Positions 17,469 to 25,993 of a stretch of DNA of 64,000 nucleotides are shown here, piece after piece (position 1 is the first letter of the stretch; every line of letters starts with the position of its first letter). The stretch lies in NCBI GenBank assembly GCA_947581855.1, contig CANPVZ010000001.1:186001-250000 (forward strand). Reading direction: 5' to 3'. The position numbers and the translations under genes are program-made. Under the pieces are notes generated by a model, which was not told the DNA's origin, ran no database searches, and saw only the letters and a program-made list of their open reading frames with translations. The DNA comes from an uncultured Phocaeicola sp. (GTDB taxonomy: Bacteria > Bacteroidota > Bacteroidia > Bacteroidales > Bacteroidaceae).

Positions 17469-20045
17469 ATGAAACATAAATATTTGAAGTATAGCATACT
17501 TTGTTTATTCTTATTCTTTATAGGGAAGCTGTCGGCACAAATTAGAGGACTTGTGACAGATTCTCTTACGCATGAACCTCTTTCTTATATTTCTGTATAT
17601 TATGACGGAAAAGGTGTGGGGAGTATTACGGACAATACGGGATACTATCGTGTAGAAACTCGTGACGGTTGGACGGAACTGACTTTCTCGGCAATGGGTT
17701 ATGTGAAAAAGAAAGTGAAAATTGTACCTGGAGTAACGAAAAGATTAAATGTTCAGCTTGTGCCTGATGACATAGTCTTAAGTGAAGTGGTTGTAAGGCC
17801 GAAAAAGGAACGATATAGGAAGAAGAATAATCCGGCTGTAGAGATGATGAAGAAAGTAATAGCTTCGAAGAAAAAGAATAGTCTGGATGATAATGATTTT
17901 TACAGATATGACAAGTATGAGAAAATCACTATGGCTTTGAATGATATGACTCCTGAAAGATTGAATAAAGGATTATATAAAAAGCTTCCGTTTCTAACTG
18001 ATCAAGTAGAGGCTGATGAAGAGACAAATCAGCTTGTTGTACCTGTATCTGTGCAGGAAACAGCTTCGGAAGTACTCTATAGGAAGGATCCGAAGTTAAA
18101 GAAAACTTTAGTGAAAGGGGTGAATTCTACTGGCATTGACAATTTGTTTGATGTTGGAGATGCAGTGACTGAAATCATGCAGGAAGTATTTGCAGATGTG
18201 AATATTTACGACAATAATATCTATTTGCTTAAAAAACAGTTTGTGAGTCCGATATCGGATAATGCTATTTCCTTTTATAAGTTCTACATTATGGATACCA
18301 TATATGTAGAGAAAGATAAGTGTTTTCATTTGTCGTTTGTTCCCCAGAATTCGCAGGACTTTGGGTTTACAGGACATCTATATGTTTTGGCGGACTCTTC
18401 TTATACGGTTAAGAAATGCATGATGCAATTGCCTAAACATACAGGTGTCAATTTTGTGGAGAATTTGAAAATTACTCAAGAGTACGGAATCTTACCGAAT
18501 GGCGAATGGGCTGTGATGCTGGATGATATGTCAACAGACATTTATCCTCCTATTTTAAAGTTGCAGGGGATGTTAGTGAGGAGAACTACTCGTTATAACA
18601 ATCATTCGTTTGCCGCTATACCGGAAAAAGAATTTGGAAACAGCCGCTCTAAGCAAACAGCGCCTGACGCATTAATGAAAGACGCGAATTTTTGGGCGGA
18701 ACATCGCCAAATACCCCTTTCTAGAAAAGAGGCTTCGATGGATTCGTTTGTAGAAGATATTGAAAATGCACCGAATCTGAGGTTCGTAATATTTGCCTTG
18801 CGTCTTTTTGTGGAGAATTATATGGAAACCGGGTCGGAAAAAACACCTAGTAAGGTGGATGTCGGACCCTTAAGTACTATCCTATCCAGCAATTATGTTG
18901 ATGGCTTGCGCTTGCGGTTTGGTGCTACTACCACGGCTAATTTTAACCCGCATTTATTTTTGAAAGGGTATTATGCGTATGGTATGAAAGACCACCGTTC
19001 GAAATATAATGCGGAAGTGGAATACTCTTTTGAAAAGAAAGCTTATATGCCTTTTGAGTTTCCTCGTAATTCAATTTCTATAGCGTACCAGTATGATGTG
19101 CAATCTCCTGTAGATAAATTCCTTTCTATGGATAAGGACAATATGTTTAACTCTATTAAAACTTCTAAAGTTGACTTGATGTCATATTTCCGTAAGATAG
19201 CCCTGAAGTATGAGTATGAAGCATATAGCGGTTTTTCTACGAAGTTGGAGTTGAAAGTTATTAATGACGAACCTACTGGAAAACTTTATTATATACGTAA
19301 TGATGGTAGCGAAACGCCTAATTTAGTTCATGATATCAGTACCACTGAAGTGGGATTGACTTTACGTTATGCTCCGGGTGAAGAATATATTAATTCCAAG
19401 CAGAAACGTTCGGTAATCAACCGGAATGCGCCGGTTTTCACTTTGTCACATACTATAGGAATAAAAGGTTTGTTTGGCGGAGATTATAATTTTAACTTAA
19501 CGGAGTTTTCCGTATTTAAACGTGTATGGCTTGCTTCATGGGGACGTATGGATGTTCGTTTGCGTTTGGGAGCGCAATGGGATAAAGTGCCGTTCCCATT
19601 ATTGACTACTGCTCCTGCTAATCTTTCATATTTCTTGCAAAGTGGCACATTTAACTTAATGAATAATATGGAGTTTCTTAATGATCGCTATGCCTCATTG
19701 GACTTGGATTACGATATGAACGGAAAATTATTAAATCGTATTCCTTTTCTCCGTCGGTTAAAGTGGCGTGAGCATTTCGGAGTGAAAGTAATGTATGGTG
19801 ATTTGACGGAGAAAAATAATCCTGATTTACGTCCAGGAGATGGAGATCTGTTTCTATTTCCAATACGAGACGGACATCCGGGCAGTTTTGCGATGGAATC
19901 GAATAAACCTTATATAGAGTTTGTTGCGGGCGTCCATAATATATTTAAGATACTTCAGGTGGAATATGTTCGTCGTTTGACTTATCTTGATCATCCTGAT
20001 ATTAGTAAAAACGGAATTCGTTTTGGTATTAAGTTTTCTTTTTAA
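17469..20045 (+). CDS. DUF5686 / carboxypeptidase-regulatory-like outer-membrane protein
   Basis: An 858-residue secreted protein. Residues 1-24 are a signal peptide ending LSAQ. Residues 25 to about 110 form a carboxypeptidase-D regulatory-like (CarboxypepD_reg) beta-sandwich: GLVTDSLTHEPLSYISVYYDGKGVGSITDNTGYY, as at the N-terminus of TonB-dependent receptors. The remainder is the DUF5686 region and ends in a beta-barrel-like series closing with GIRFGIKFSF, whose terminal aromatic fits an outer-membrane barrel. It lacks the plug and TonB box of a SusC protein. Function is not known. It is followed after 11 bases by rarA. Confidence 0.8.
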   Translation: MKHKYLKYSILCLFLFFIGKLSAQIRGLVTDSLTHEPLSYISVYYDGKGVGSITDNTGYYRVETRDGWTELTFSAMGYVKKKVKIVPGVTKRLNVQLVPDDIVLSEVVVRPKKERYRKKNNPAVEMMKKVIASKKKNSLDDNDFYRYDKYEKITMALNDMTPERLNKGLYKKLPFLTDQVEADEETNQLVVPVSVQETASEVLYRKDPKLKKTLVKGVNSTGIDNLFDVGDAVTEIMQEVFADVNIYDNNIYLLKKQFVSPISDNAISFYKFYIMDTIYVEKDKCFHLSFVPQNSQDFGFTGHLYVLADSSYTVKKCMMQLPKHTGVNFVENLKITQEYGILPNGEWAVMLDDMSTDIYPPILKLQGMLVRRTTRYNNHSFAAIPEKEFGNSRSKQTAPDALMKDANFWAEHRQIPLSRKEASMDSFVEDIENAPNLRFVIFALRLFVENYMETGSEKTPSKVDVGPLSTILSSNYVDGLRLRFGATTTANFNPHLFLKGYYAYGMKDHRSKYNAEVEYSFEKKAYMPFEFPRNSISIAYQYDVQSPVDKFLSMDKDNMFNSIKTSKVDLMSYFRKIALKYEYEAYSGFSTKLELKVINDEPTGKLYYIRNDGSETPNLVHDISTTEVGLTLRYAPGEEYINSKQKRSVINRNAPVFTLSHTIGIKGLFGGDYNFNLTEFSVFKRVWLASWGRMDVRLRLGAQWDKVPFPLLTTAPANLSYFLQSGTFNLMNNMEFLNDRYASLDLDYDMNGKLLNRIPFLRRLKWREHFGVKVMYGDLTEKNNPDLRPGDGDLFLFPIRDGHPGSFAMESNKPYIEFVAGVHNIFKILQVEYVRRLTYLDHPDISKNGIRFGIKFSF

Positions 20046-20056
20046 ATATTACGTAT

Positions 20057-21331
20057 ATGGCACAACCTTTAGCAGAGCGATTACGTCCGAAGACTTTGGA
20101 CGAATATATAGGACAGAAACATCTGGTAGGTTCTGGCGCTGTTTTACGGAAAATGATTGATGCGGGACGTATCTCGTCTTTCATTCTCTGGGGACCTCCC
20201 GGTGTAGGAAAAACCACTTTGGCACAAATTATAGCTAATAAATTGGAGACTCCCTTTTATACCTTAAGTGCGGTAACTTCGGGAGTAAAAGATGTGCGTG
20301 ATGTAATAGACCGTGCTAAAGGTAATCGTTTCTTTTCTCAAGCAAGTCCAATTTTATTTATTGATGAAATTCATCGTTTTAGTAAATCACAACAAGATTC
20401 CTTGTTGGGTGCGGTAGAAACCGGGACCGTGACTTTGATAGGTGCGACTACTGAAAATCCTTCTTTTGAGGTGATTAGGCCATTGCTGTCCCGTTGCCAG
20501 CTATATGTTTTAAAATCATTAGAAAAAGATGATTTGTTAGAACTGCTTCAACGGGCAATTACTACGGACGTTATTTTAAAGGAACGGCATATTATTTTGA
20601 AAGAGACGGATGCCATGCTTCGTTTTTCAGGAGGAGATGCCCGGAAATTATTGAATATTCTAGAGTTGGTAGTAGATGCCGATTCGGATGAAGAAGTTGT
20701 TATTACAGATGATAAAGTGACAGAACGTCTACAGGAGAATCCATTGGCTTATGATAAAGACGGAGAAATGCACTATGATATCATTTCGGCTTTTATCAAA
20801 TCGATACGTGGAAGTGATCCTGATGGTGCGCTATATTGGTTAGCCCGAATGATAGAAGGAGGAGAGGACCCAAAATTTATTGCTCGCCGTTTGTTAATTT
20901 CGGCTTCCGAGGATGTCGGTTTGGCTAATCCGAATGCATTATTATTGGCGAATGCAGCCTTTGAAGCTGTGATGAAAATAGGATGGCCTGAAGGGCGTAT
21001 TCCTTTAGCGGAAGTTACCGTATATCTAGCTACTAGTCCGAAAAGTAATTCTGCATACGAAGGTATCGGTAATGCTTTGGAAACTGTTCGACAGACGGGT
21101 AATTTGCCTGTTCCGCTTCATTTGCGCAATGCGCCCACTAAACTGATGAAAGATTTAGGGTATGGTAAGGATTATAAATATGCGCATGCTTATAAAGGAA
21201 ATTTTGTTGAGCAGCAATTTCTTCCTGATGGAGTGGAGAAATGTCGTTTCTGGCATCCGCAGGATAATTTGGCAGAAGCTAAGTTAAAAGAGCGGATGAA
21301 GAATTTATGGAGAGAACGCTATGATGATTAA
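20057..21331 (+). CDS. rarA: Replication-associated recombination AAA ATPase (RarA/MgsA)
   Basis: A 424-residue clamp-loader-like AAA+ ATPase acting at stalled replication forks. It has MAQPLAERLRPKTLDEYIGQKHL at the N-terminus, Walker A GPPGVGKTT, Walker B ILFIDEIHRF, sensor 1 GATTENPSF, and the tetramerisation domain containing SAFIKSIRGSDPDGALYWLARM and EDPKFIARRLLISASEDVGLANP. Length and order are standard. It begins 11 bases after the DUF5686 gene and is probably translated from the same transcript. Confidence 0.95.
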   Translation: MAQPLAERLRPKTLDEYIGQKHLVGSGAVLRKMIDAGRISSFILWGPPGVGKTTLAQIIANKLETPFYTLSAVTSGVKDVRDVIDRAKGNRFFSQASPILFIDEIHRFSKSQQDSLLGAVETGTVTLIGATTENPSFEVIRPLLSRCQLYVLKSLEKDDLLELLQRAITTDVILKERHIILKETDAMLRFSGGDARKLLNILELVVDADSDEEVVITDDKVTERLQENPLAYDKDGEMHYDIISAFIKSIRGSDPDGALYWLARMIEGGEDPKFIARRLLISASEDVGLANPNALLLANAAFEAVMKIGWPEGRIPLAEVTVYLATSPKSNSAYEGIGNALETVRQTGNLPVPLHLRNAPTKLMKDLGYGKDYKYAHAYKGNFVEQQFLPDGVEKCRFWHPQDNLAEAKLKERMKNLWRERYDD

Positions 21332-21462
21332 AAAGGGATGAAAAAATAAGCATCAGGATCAATGTGATACGAGTGAAATTGTAGTGTGAATGTTTGCAGT
21401 CATCAAAGAAATGAAGTTATAAATTTATTTTATCGTGAAACATTTGTAAAAATCATAGTAAT

Positions 21463-22419
21463 ATGAAAATAAAAGTATTAGATGGTTATGGTCTAAATCC
21501 CGGAGACCTTTCGTGGAAAGGTTTCGAAATGCTGGGAGAATGTACGGTATATGATCGTACGTATCCGGAGCAGATTCTAAAACGTGCCGCAGAAGCAGAG
21601 GTGCTGATTACAAATAAAACCGTTTTGACGGCTGAAATTATGAAAGCGCTTCCTAAATTAAAATATATTGGAATTCTTGCTACAGGATATAATGTAGTGG
21701 ATGTGAAAGCAGCCAAAGAATTGGGGATTATAGTGACAAACATACCCGCTTATAGTACGAATTCCGTTGCACAAATGGTTTTCGCTCACATTTTAGCTAT
21801 CACCCAACGTGTAGAATATTATACGCAAGAAAACCGGAAAGGACGGTGGACGAATTGTAATGACTTTTGTTATTGGAATACTCCACTTATAGAACTGGCG
21901 GATAAGCAAATAGGTATTGTAGGGTTCGGAAATACAGGACAAGCGACTGCTCGCATTGCTTTAGCATTTGGTATGAAGGTATTGGTCTATACCTCGAAAA
22001 AAGTGGAACAATTACCTGCGGGTGTGACAAAAACTTCTATGGATGATTTGTTCCGTAATTGTGACATTGTTAGCCTTCATTGCCCGTTGACAGACACTAC
22101 GAAAAATCTGGTGAATGCAAAATATCTTAAGTTGATGAAACCCTCAGCAATTCTCATCAATACAGGCCGAGGACCTTTGGTTAATGAAAAAGATTTAGCT
22201 GATGCATTAAATAATGGTACTATTTATGCTGCCGGTTTAGATGTACTTTCCACCGAACCACCAACGGTAGATAATCCGTTACTTACTGCTAAGAACTGCT
22301 ATATAACTCCTCATATCGCATGGGCTACCAAAGAAGCACGCTTGCGTTTAATGGATGTAGCCGTAGAGAACTTGCGTAGTTTTTTGTCAGGCACAGTTGT
22401 TAATAATGTAGCCCTCTGA
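21463..22419 (+). CDS. D-isomer 2-hydroxyacid dehydrogenase (glycerate dehydrogenase / hydroxypyruvate reductase-like)
   Basis: A 318-residue NAD-dependent 2-ketoacid reductase. It has the Rossmann motif GIVGFGNTGQATARIA, the catalytic Arg in LINTGRGPLVNE, Glu within LSTEPP, and His in ITPHIAWATKEAR. The best family match by pattern is glycerate dehydrogenase/hydroxypyruvate reductase, but the substrate cannot be fixed without comparison. It is 131 bases after rarA and 21 bases before the TRIC-like gene, suggesting a short two-gene unit. Confidence 0.85.
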   Translation: MKIKVLDGYGLNPGDLSWKGFEMLGECTVYDRTYPEQILKRAAEAEVLITNKTVLTAEIMKALPKLKYIGILATGYNVVDVKAAKELGIIVTNIPAYSTNSVAQMVFAHILAITQRVEYYTQENRKGRWTNCNDFCYWNTPLIELADKQIGIVGFGNTGQATARIALAFGMKVLVYTSKKVEQLPAGVTKTSMDDLFRNCDIVSLHCPLTDTTKNLVNAKYLKLMKPSAILINTGRGPLVNEKDLADALNNGTIYAAGLDVLSTEPPTVDNPLLTAKNCYITPHIAWATKEARLRLMDVAVENLRSFLSGTVVNNVAL

Positions 22420-22440
22420 ATAACTTAACTTTGAGACAAG

Positions 22441-23079
22441 ATGTATTCATTTACTATACCTACTTTCGTGCAAGTGTTAGAGTTCTTCGGAACTTTTGCA
22501 TTTGCTATCAGTGGTATTCGTTTAGCTTCTGCTAAACGTTTTGATTGGTTTGGTGCATATGTGGTTGGTGTATCAACAGCCATTGGCGGAGGAACCATCC
22601 GAGATTTATTGTTAGATATGACTCCTTTCTGGATGACTAATCCTATTTATTTGATTTGTTCAGCTTTAGCTTTATTATGGGTTATATTGTTTGGCAAGAT
22701 GGTTATTCGTCAACAGAGTACATTTTTTATATTTGACTCTATCGGATTAGCATTATTTACAGTCGTAGGAATTGAAAAAACATTATCATTAGGATTTCCT
22801 CTATGGGTGGCAACAATTATGGGTACAATAACCGGTGCCGCCGGAGGAGTGATTCGGGATGTTTTTATCAACGAAGTACCTTTGATATTCAGAAAGGAGG
22901 TTTATGCCTTAGCTTGTGTAGTTGGAGGTTTGACATATGGCCTATGTGAATGGTTGAAGATTGATTTTATTGTAACCGAACTTATTAGCGGAATAAGTGT
23001 TTTTGTGGTAAGAATTCTTGCTGTAAAATATCATTTATCTTTACCTGTATTAAAAGGCGAAAAGACCTCGGATGACTAA
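22441..23079 (+). CDS. TRIC-like (YicG/YadS, former UPF0126) small membrane protein
   Basis: A 212-residue protein with about seven membrane helices built from two homologous halves. Each half has a glycine-rich helix break: FAISGIRLASAKRFDWFGAYVVGVSTAIGGGTIRDLLL in the first, TIMGTITGAAGGVIRDVFINEVP in the second. The fold is that of TRIC-type trimeric cation channels; some bacterial members have been reported as glycine transporters. The substrate here is unknown. A strong terminator at 23102-23142 ends the unit. Confidence 0.85.
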   Translation: MYSFTIPTFVQVLEFFGTFAFAISGIRLASAKRFDWFGAYVVGVSTAIGGGTIRDLLLDMTPFWMTNPIYLICSALALLWVILFGKMVIRQQSTFFIFDSIGLALFTVVGIEKTLSLGFPLWVATIMGTITGAAGGVIRDVFINEVPLIFRKEVYALACVVGGLTYGLCEWLKIDFIVTELISGISVFVVRILAVKYHLSLPVLKGEKTSDD

Positions 23080-23101
23080 TAGAGGCTAATTTTGATATTA
23101 T

Positions 23102-23142
23102 AAGGGATAAAAACTGGTATGTACCGGTATTTATCCCTTTTC
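23102..23142 (+). terminator. Intrinsic terminator after the TRIC-like gene
   Basis: AAGGGATAAA (23102-23111) pairs with TTTATCCCTT (23130-23139), with an inner GGTA/TACC hairpin and a following T-rich stretch. Confidence 0.8.
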
Positions 23143-23232
23143 TTGTCTAAATATTTCTGGAATGAAAACAATCTATATTTATACTTGCATTGAGAATTTT
23201 AAACCGGATTATTAACTAAACCAAAAATCTTT

Positions 23233-23736
23233 ATGAATACGATTGTTTTTAAAAAAGAATTATTAGAGGTACAAGACGAATTACGTCGTTTCGCCTATAA
23301 GTTGACTTCGGACAGAGAAGAAGCAAATGATCTCTTACAAGAGACTTCATTGCGTGCGTTGGATAACGAAGACAAATATGTACCTGATACTAATTTTAAG
23401 GGATGGATGTATACCATAATGCGTAATATCTTTATTAATAATTATCGTAAAGTTGTCCGTGACCAGACATTTGTTGACCATACTGATAACTTATATCATT
23501 TAAATTCTTCACAAGAGTCCGGTTTTGATTCTACAGAACAGGCTTATGATATGCGTGAAATCCATAAAGTAGTCAACAATTTGCCAAAGGAATATAAAAT
23601 ACCTTTTGCAATGCATGTTTCAGGTTTTAAATATCGCGAGATAGCTGATAAATTGAATTTGCCTCTCGGTACAGTTAAGAGCCGTATCTTTTTTACCCGG
23701 CAGAGGTTACAAGGACAATTAAAAGATTTTGTTTAA
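23233..23736 (+). CDS. ECF-type RNA polymerase sigma factor
   Basis: A 167-residue sigma-70 family protein with only regions 2 and 4. Region 2 is FAYKLTSDREEANDLLQETSLRAL through GWMYTIMRNIFINNYRK. Region 4 is LPKEYKIPFAMHVSGFKYREIADKLNLPLGTVKSRIFFTRQRL, a helix-turn-helix binding the -35 element. No anti-sigma factor, FecR or SusCD genes are adjacent, so it is not a standard polysaccharide-utilisation ECF. The stand-alone arrangement resembles stress-type ECF factors of Bacteroides, but I cannot assign a regulon. Confidence 0.92.
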   Translation: MNTIVFKKELLEVQDELRRFAYKLTSDREEANDLLQETSLRALDNEDKYVPDTNFKGWMYTIMRNIFINNYRKVVRDQTFVDHTDNLYHLNSSQESGFDSTEQAYDMREIHKVVNNLPKEYKIPFAMHVSGFKYREIADKLNLPLGTVKSRIFFTRQRLQGQLKDFV

Positions 23737-23850
23737 AAATTATTTTCGAAAAACAAGGCTGAAAAGATTATGTAACTATCATTTTTCTATGAAATTTTGT
23801 TGATTTTAGATTTTTTATGATAATTATTTTATAGTATTAAGGGAAATATC

Positions 23851-23858
23851 TATTTTTG
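23851..23858 (+). promoter_or_regulatory. -7 box of the PycB-like gene
   Basis: TATTTTTG matches TAnnTTTG, 35 bases before the ATG; a T-rich stretch lies 20 bases upstream in place of a clear TTTG. Confidence 0.5.
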
Positions 23859-23893
23859 TAAAGCAAATAGTTAGAACCTTAAAACTGTAACCT

Positions 23894-25669
23894 ATGAAAA
23901 AACAAATCAAATTCAGCCTTGTTTACCGTGATATGTTTCAATCGTCGGGAAAATACCAGCCTCGCGTAGATCAACTGACGAGAATAGCTCCCTATATCAT
24001 AGAAATGGGGTGTTTTACACGGGTGGAAACGAATGGTGGAGCTTTTGAACAAGTAAATCTATTATACGGGGAAAACCCCAATAAGGCTGTACGAGCCTTT
24101 ACCAAACCTTTTCATGATGCCGGAATTCAAACGCATATGCTTGATAGGGGTTTAAATGCATTGCGGATGTATCCCGTTCCAGCAGATATACGTCGACTTA
24201 TGTATAAGGTAAAGAAGGCTCAAGGGGTGGATATAACTCGTATATTTTGCGGATTGAATGAAGTGCGTAATATAATTCCTTCTATTAAATATGCATTGGA
24301 TGCTGGAATGATTCCTCAAGCGACCTTATGTATTACTTCTTCTCCTGTGCATACGGTAGAATACTATTCTAAAATTGCCGATCAACTAATTGAAGCAGGT
24401 GCACCTGAAATTTGTTTAAAAGATATGGCAGGAATCGGTCAGCCTGTCGTACTTGGGAAATTGGTGAAAGATATTAAAAAGAAACATCCTGAAATTATTA
24501 TCCAATATCATGGGCATTCCGGACCGGGATTGTCTATGGCTTCTATTCTTGAAGTGTGCAAAAATGGTGCAGATATTATTGATACGGCTGTAGAACCATT
24601 ATCTTGGGGAAAAGTTCATCCAGATATTATTTCTGTTCAGTCAATGCTGAAAAATGCAGGATTTGATGTGCCGGAAATTAATATGAATGCGTATATGAAA
24701 GTGCGAAGTTTGACACAGGAATTTATAGATGATTTTTTAGGTTATTTTATGGACCCTACTAACAAACATATGTCTTCCTTATTATTAGGATGCGGATTGC
24801 CCGGCGGTATGATGGGTTCTATGATGGCAGATTTAAAAGGAGTACATTCTGGTATTAATCTGATATTAAAAGGTCAGAGGAAAGAACCTATGACGCTTGA
24901 TGAATTAATGGTAATGTTATTTGATGAAGTAGCTTATGTATGGCCTAAACTGGGATATCCTCCGTTGGTAACTCCGTTCAGTCAATATGTGAAGAATGTG
25001 GCATTAATGAATGTGATGCAGCTGATAAAAGGAGAGGAGCGATTCTCCATGATTGATAACCATACTTGGGATATGATTTTGGGTAAGAGTGGACGTCTAC
25101 CTGGTAAACTTGCACCGGAGATTATAGAATTAGCAAAGTCTAAGGGATATATATTTACGGAAGATGATCCTCAGAGCTATTATCCAGACGAATTAGATAA
25201 ATATCGTAAAGAGATGGATGAGAATGGTTGGGAATATGGTGAAGATGACGAAGAACTCTTTGAACTAGCCATGCATGACCGCCAATATAGGGATTATAAG
25301 TCGGGAGTGGCTAAACAACGTTTCTTGGATGATTTGCAGCGTGCTAAAGATATGGCTATGGCTAAACAGGGTATGAGTGAGGAAGAGATTCGAAAAATTA
25401 AGCGTGCTAAGGCTGATCCTATCATAGCTCCGCGAAGAGGACAAATATTATATGATGTAAGTTTTGATGGGCATCGTACGGAACCGTTTATTGGACGCAA
25501 ATATCAACATGATGAGGTCTTCTGTTCCCTGTCTACTCCGTGGGGTGAGAATGAAGATGTGCTTACTGGTTTTACAGGACGAATTGTAGAAGTTTGCGCT
25601 AGACCGGGGCAGGTGGTGGAGTCTGGAGAGATATTAGCATATATTGAACGATCGGAAATATTTGCGTAG
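23894..25669 (+). CDS. PycB/OadA-like carboxyltransferase with degenerate biotinyl domain
   Basis: A 591-residue protein of the pyruvate carboxylase B / oxaloacetate decarboxylase alpha family. The N-terminal TIM barrel keeps RDMFQS (family RDAHQS), IFCGLNEVRN, TSSPVHTVEYY, the carbamylated-lysine motif LKDMAGI and the metal-binding YHGHSGPG. The linker contains LLGCGLPGGMMGSMM. At the C-terminus a biotinyl-like fold is recognisable (GFTGRIVEVCARPGQVVESGEILAYIERSEIFA), but the biotin motif AMKM is replaced by ERSEIF, so the modifiable lysine is missing. No biotin carrier, OadB or OadG gene is adjacent. It may work with a separate carrier or have a different reaction. It is convergent with the radical SAM gene. 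Confidence 0.8.
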   Translation: MKKQIKFSLVYRDMFQSSGKYQPRVDQLTRIAPYIIEMGCFTRVETNGGAFEQVNLLYGENPNKAVRAFTKPFHDAGIQTHMLDRGLNALRMYPVPADIRRLMYKVKKAQGVDITRIFCGLNEVRNIIPSIKYALDAGMIPQATLCITSSPVHTVEYYSKIADQLIEAGAPEICLKDMAGIGQPVVLGKLVKDIKKKHPEIIIQYHGHSGPGLSMASILEVCKNGADIIDTAVEPLSWGKVHPDIISVQSMLKNAGFDVPEINMNAYMKVRSLTQEFIDDFLGYFMDPTNKHMSSLLLGCGLPGGMMGSMMADLKGVHSGINLILKGQRKEPMTLDELMVMLFDEVAYVWPKLGYPPLVTPFSQYVKNVALMNVMQLIKGEERFSMIDNHTWDMILGKSGRLPGKLAPEIIELAKSKGYIFTEDDPQSYYPDELDKYRKEMDENGWEYGEDDEELFELAMHDRQYRDYKSGVAKQRFLDDLQRAKDMAMAKQGMSEEEIRKIKRAKADPIIAPRRGQILYDVSFDGHRTEPFIGRKYQHDEVFCSLSTPWGENEDVLTGFTGRIVEVCARPGQVVESGEILAYIERSEIFA

Positions 25670-25743
25670 AGCTTTATGATTAAAAAATGCCTTTCGAATG
25701 AAAGATAGAAGTGAAATGACATATTTTTGAAATTTAAAAAAGG

Positions 25744-25783
25744 CACAGGTTTCTAGAAATAAAAGTAAGTGTAGAAACCTGTG
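25744..25783. terminator. Hairpin downstream of the PycB-like gene
   Basis: CACAGGTTTCTA (25744-25755) and its perfect complement at 25772-25783 form a 12-bp stem with a 16-base loop. The T-run after it is weak. A terminator for the plus-strand gene is the simplest reading. Confidence 0.6.
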
Positions 25784-25802
25784 TTATTTGGTGCTTGTAT
25801 TA

Positions 25803-25823
25803 GGGATATTCACTGAATGTCCC
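25803..25823. repeat. Solo palindrome related to the 96-bp hairpin element
   Basis: GGGATATTCA and TGAATGTCCC flank a single C. The arms pair at 9 of 10 positions. The same end sequence recurs at 25862, 25956, 60698 and 60794. Confidence 0.65.
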
Positions 25824-25861
25824 TTTATTATTAAAAAGATGTCAGAATTTTATGATAATTA

Positions 25862-25956
25862 GGGATATTCTTAAAATATAAAAGTTAAAGCCAACTAATT
25901 AGCAATACTTTGAGTATAAATTAGTTGGCTAATTTATATTATTTGCTGAATGTCTC
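25862..25956. repeat. Dispersed palindromic element, copy A
   Basis: It begins GGGATATTC and ends CTGAATGTCTC. In the centre lies a 12-bp perfect hairpin, AGCCAACTAATT (25889-25900) with its complement at 25919-25930. The right half (TTAGTTGG, then TTATATTATTT, then CTGAATGTC) is nearly identical to copy B at 60698-60794. It lies between the convergent PycB-like and KamA genes. Confidence 0.75.
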
Positions 25957-25993
25957 GAAATAGAACTTATATGTAGAAAAGCTGGGGAACTGT

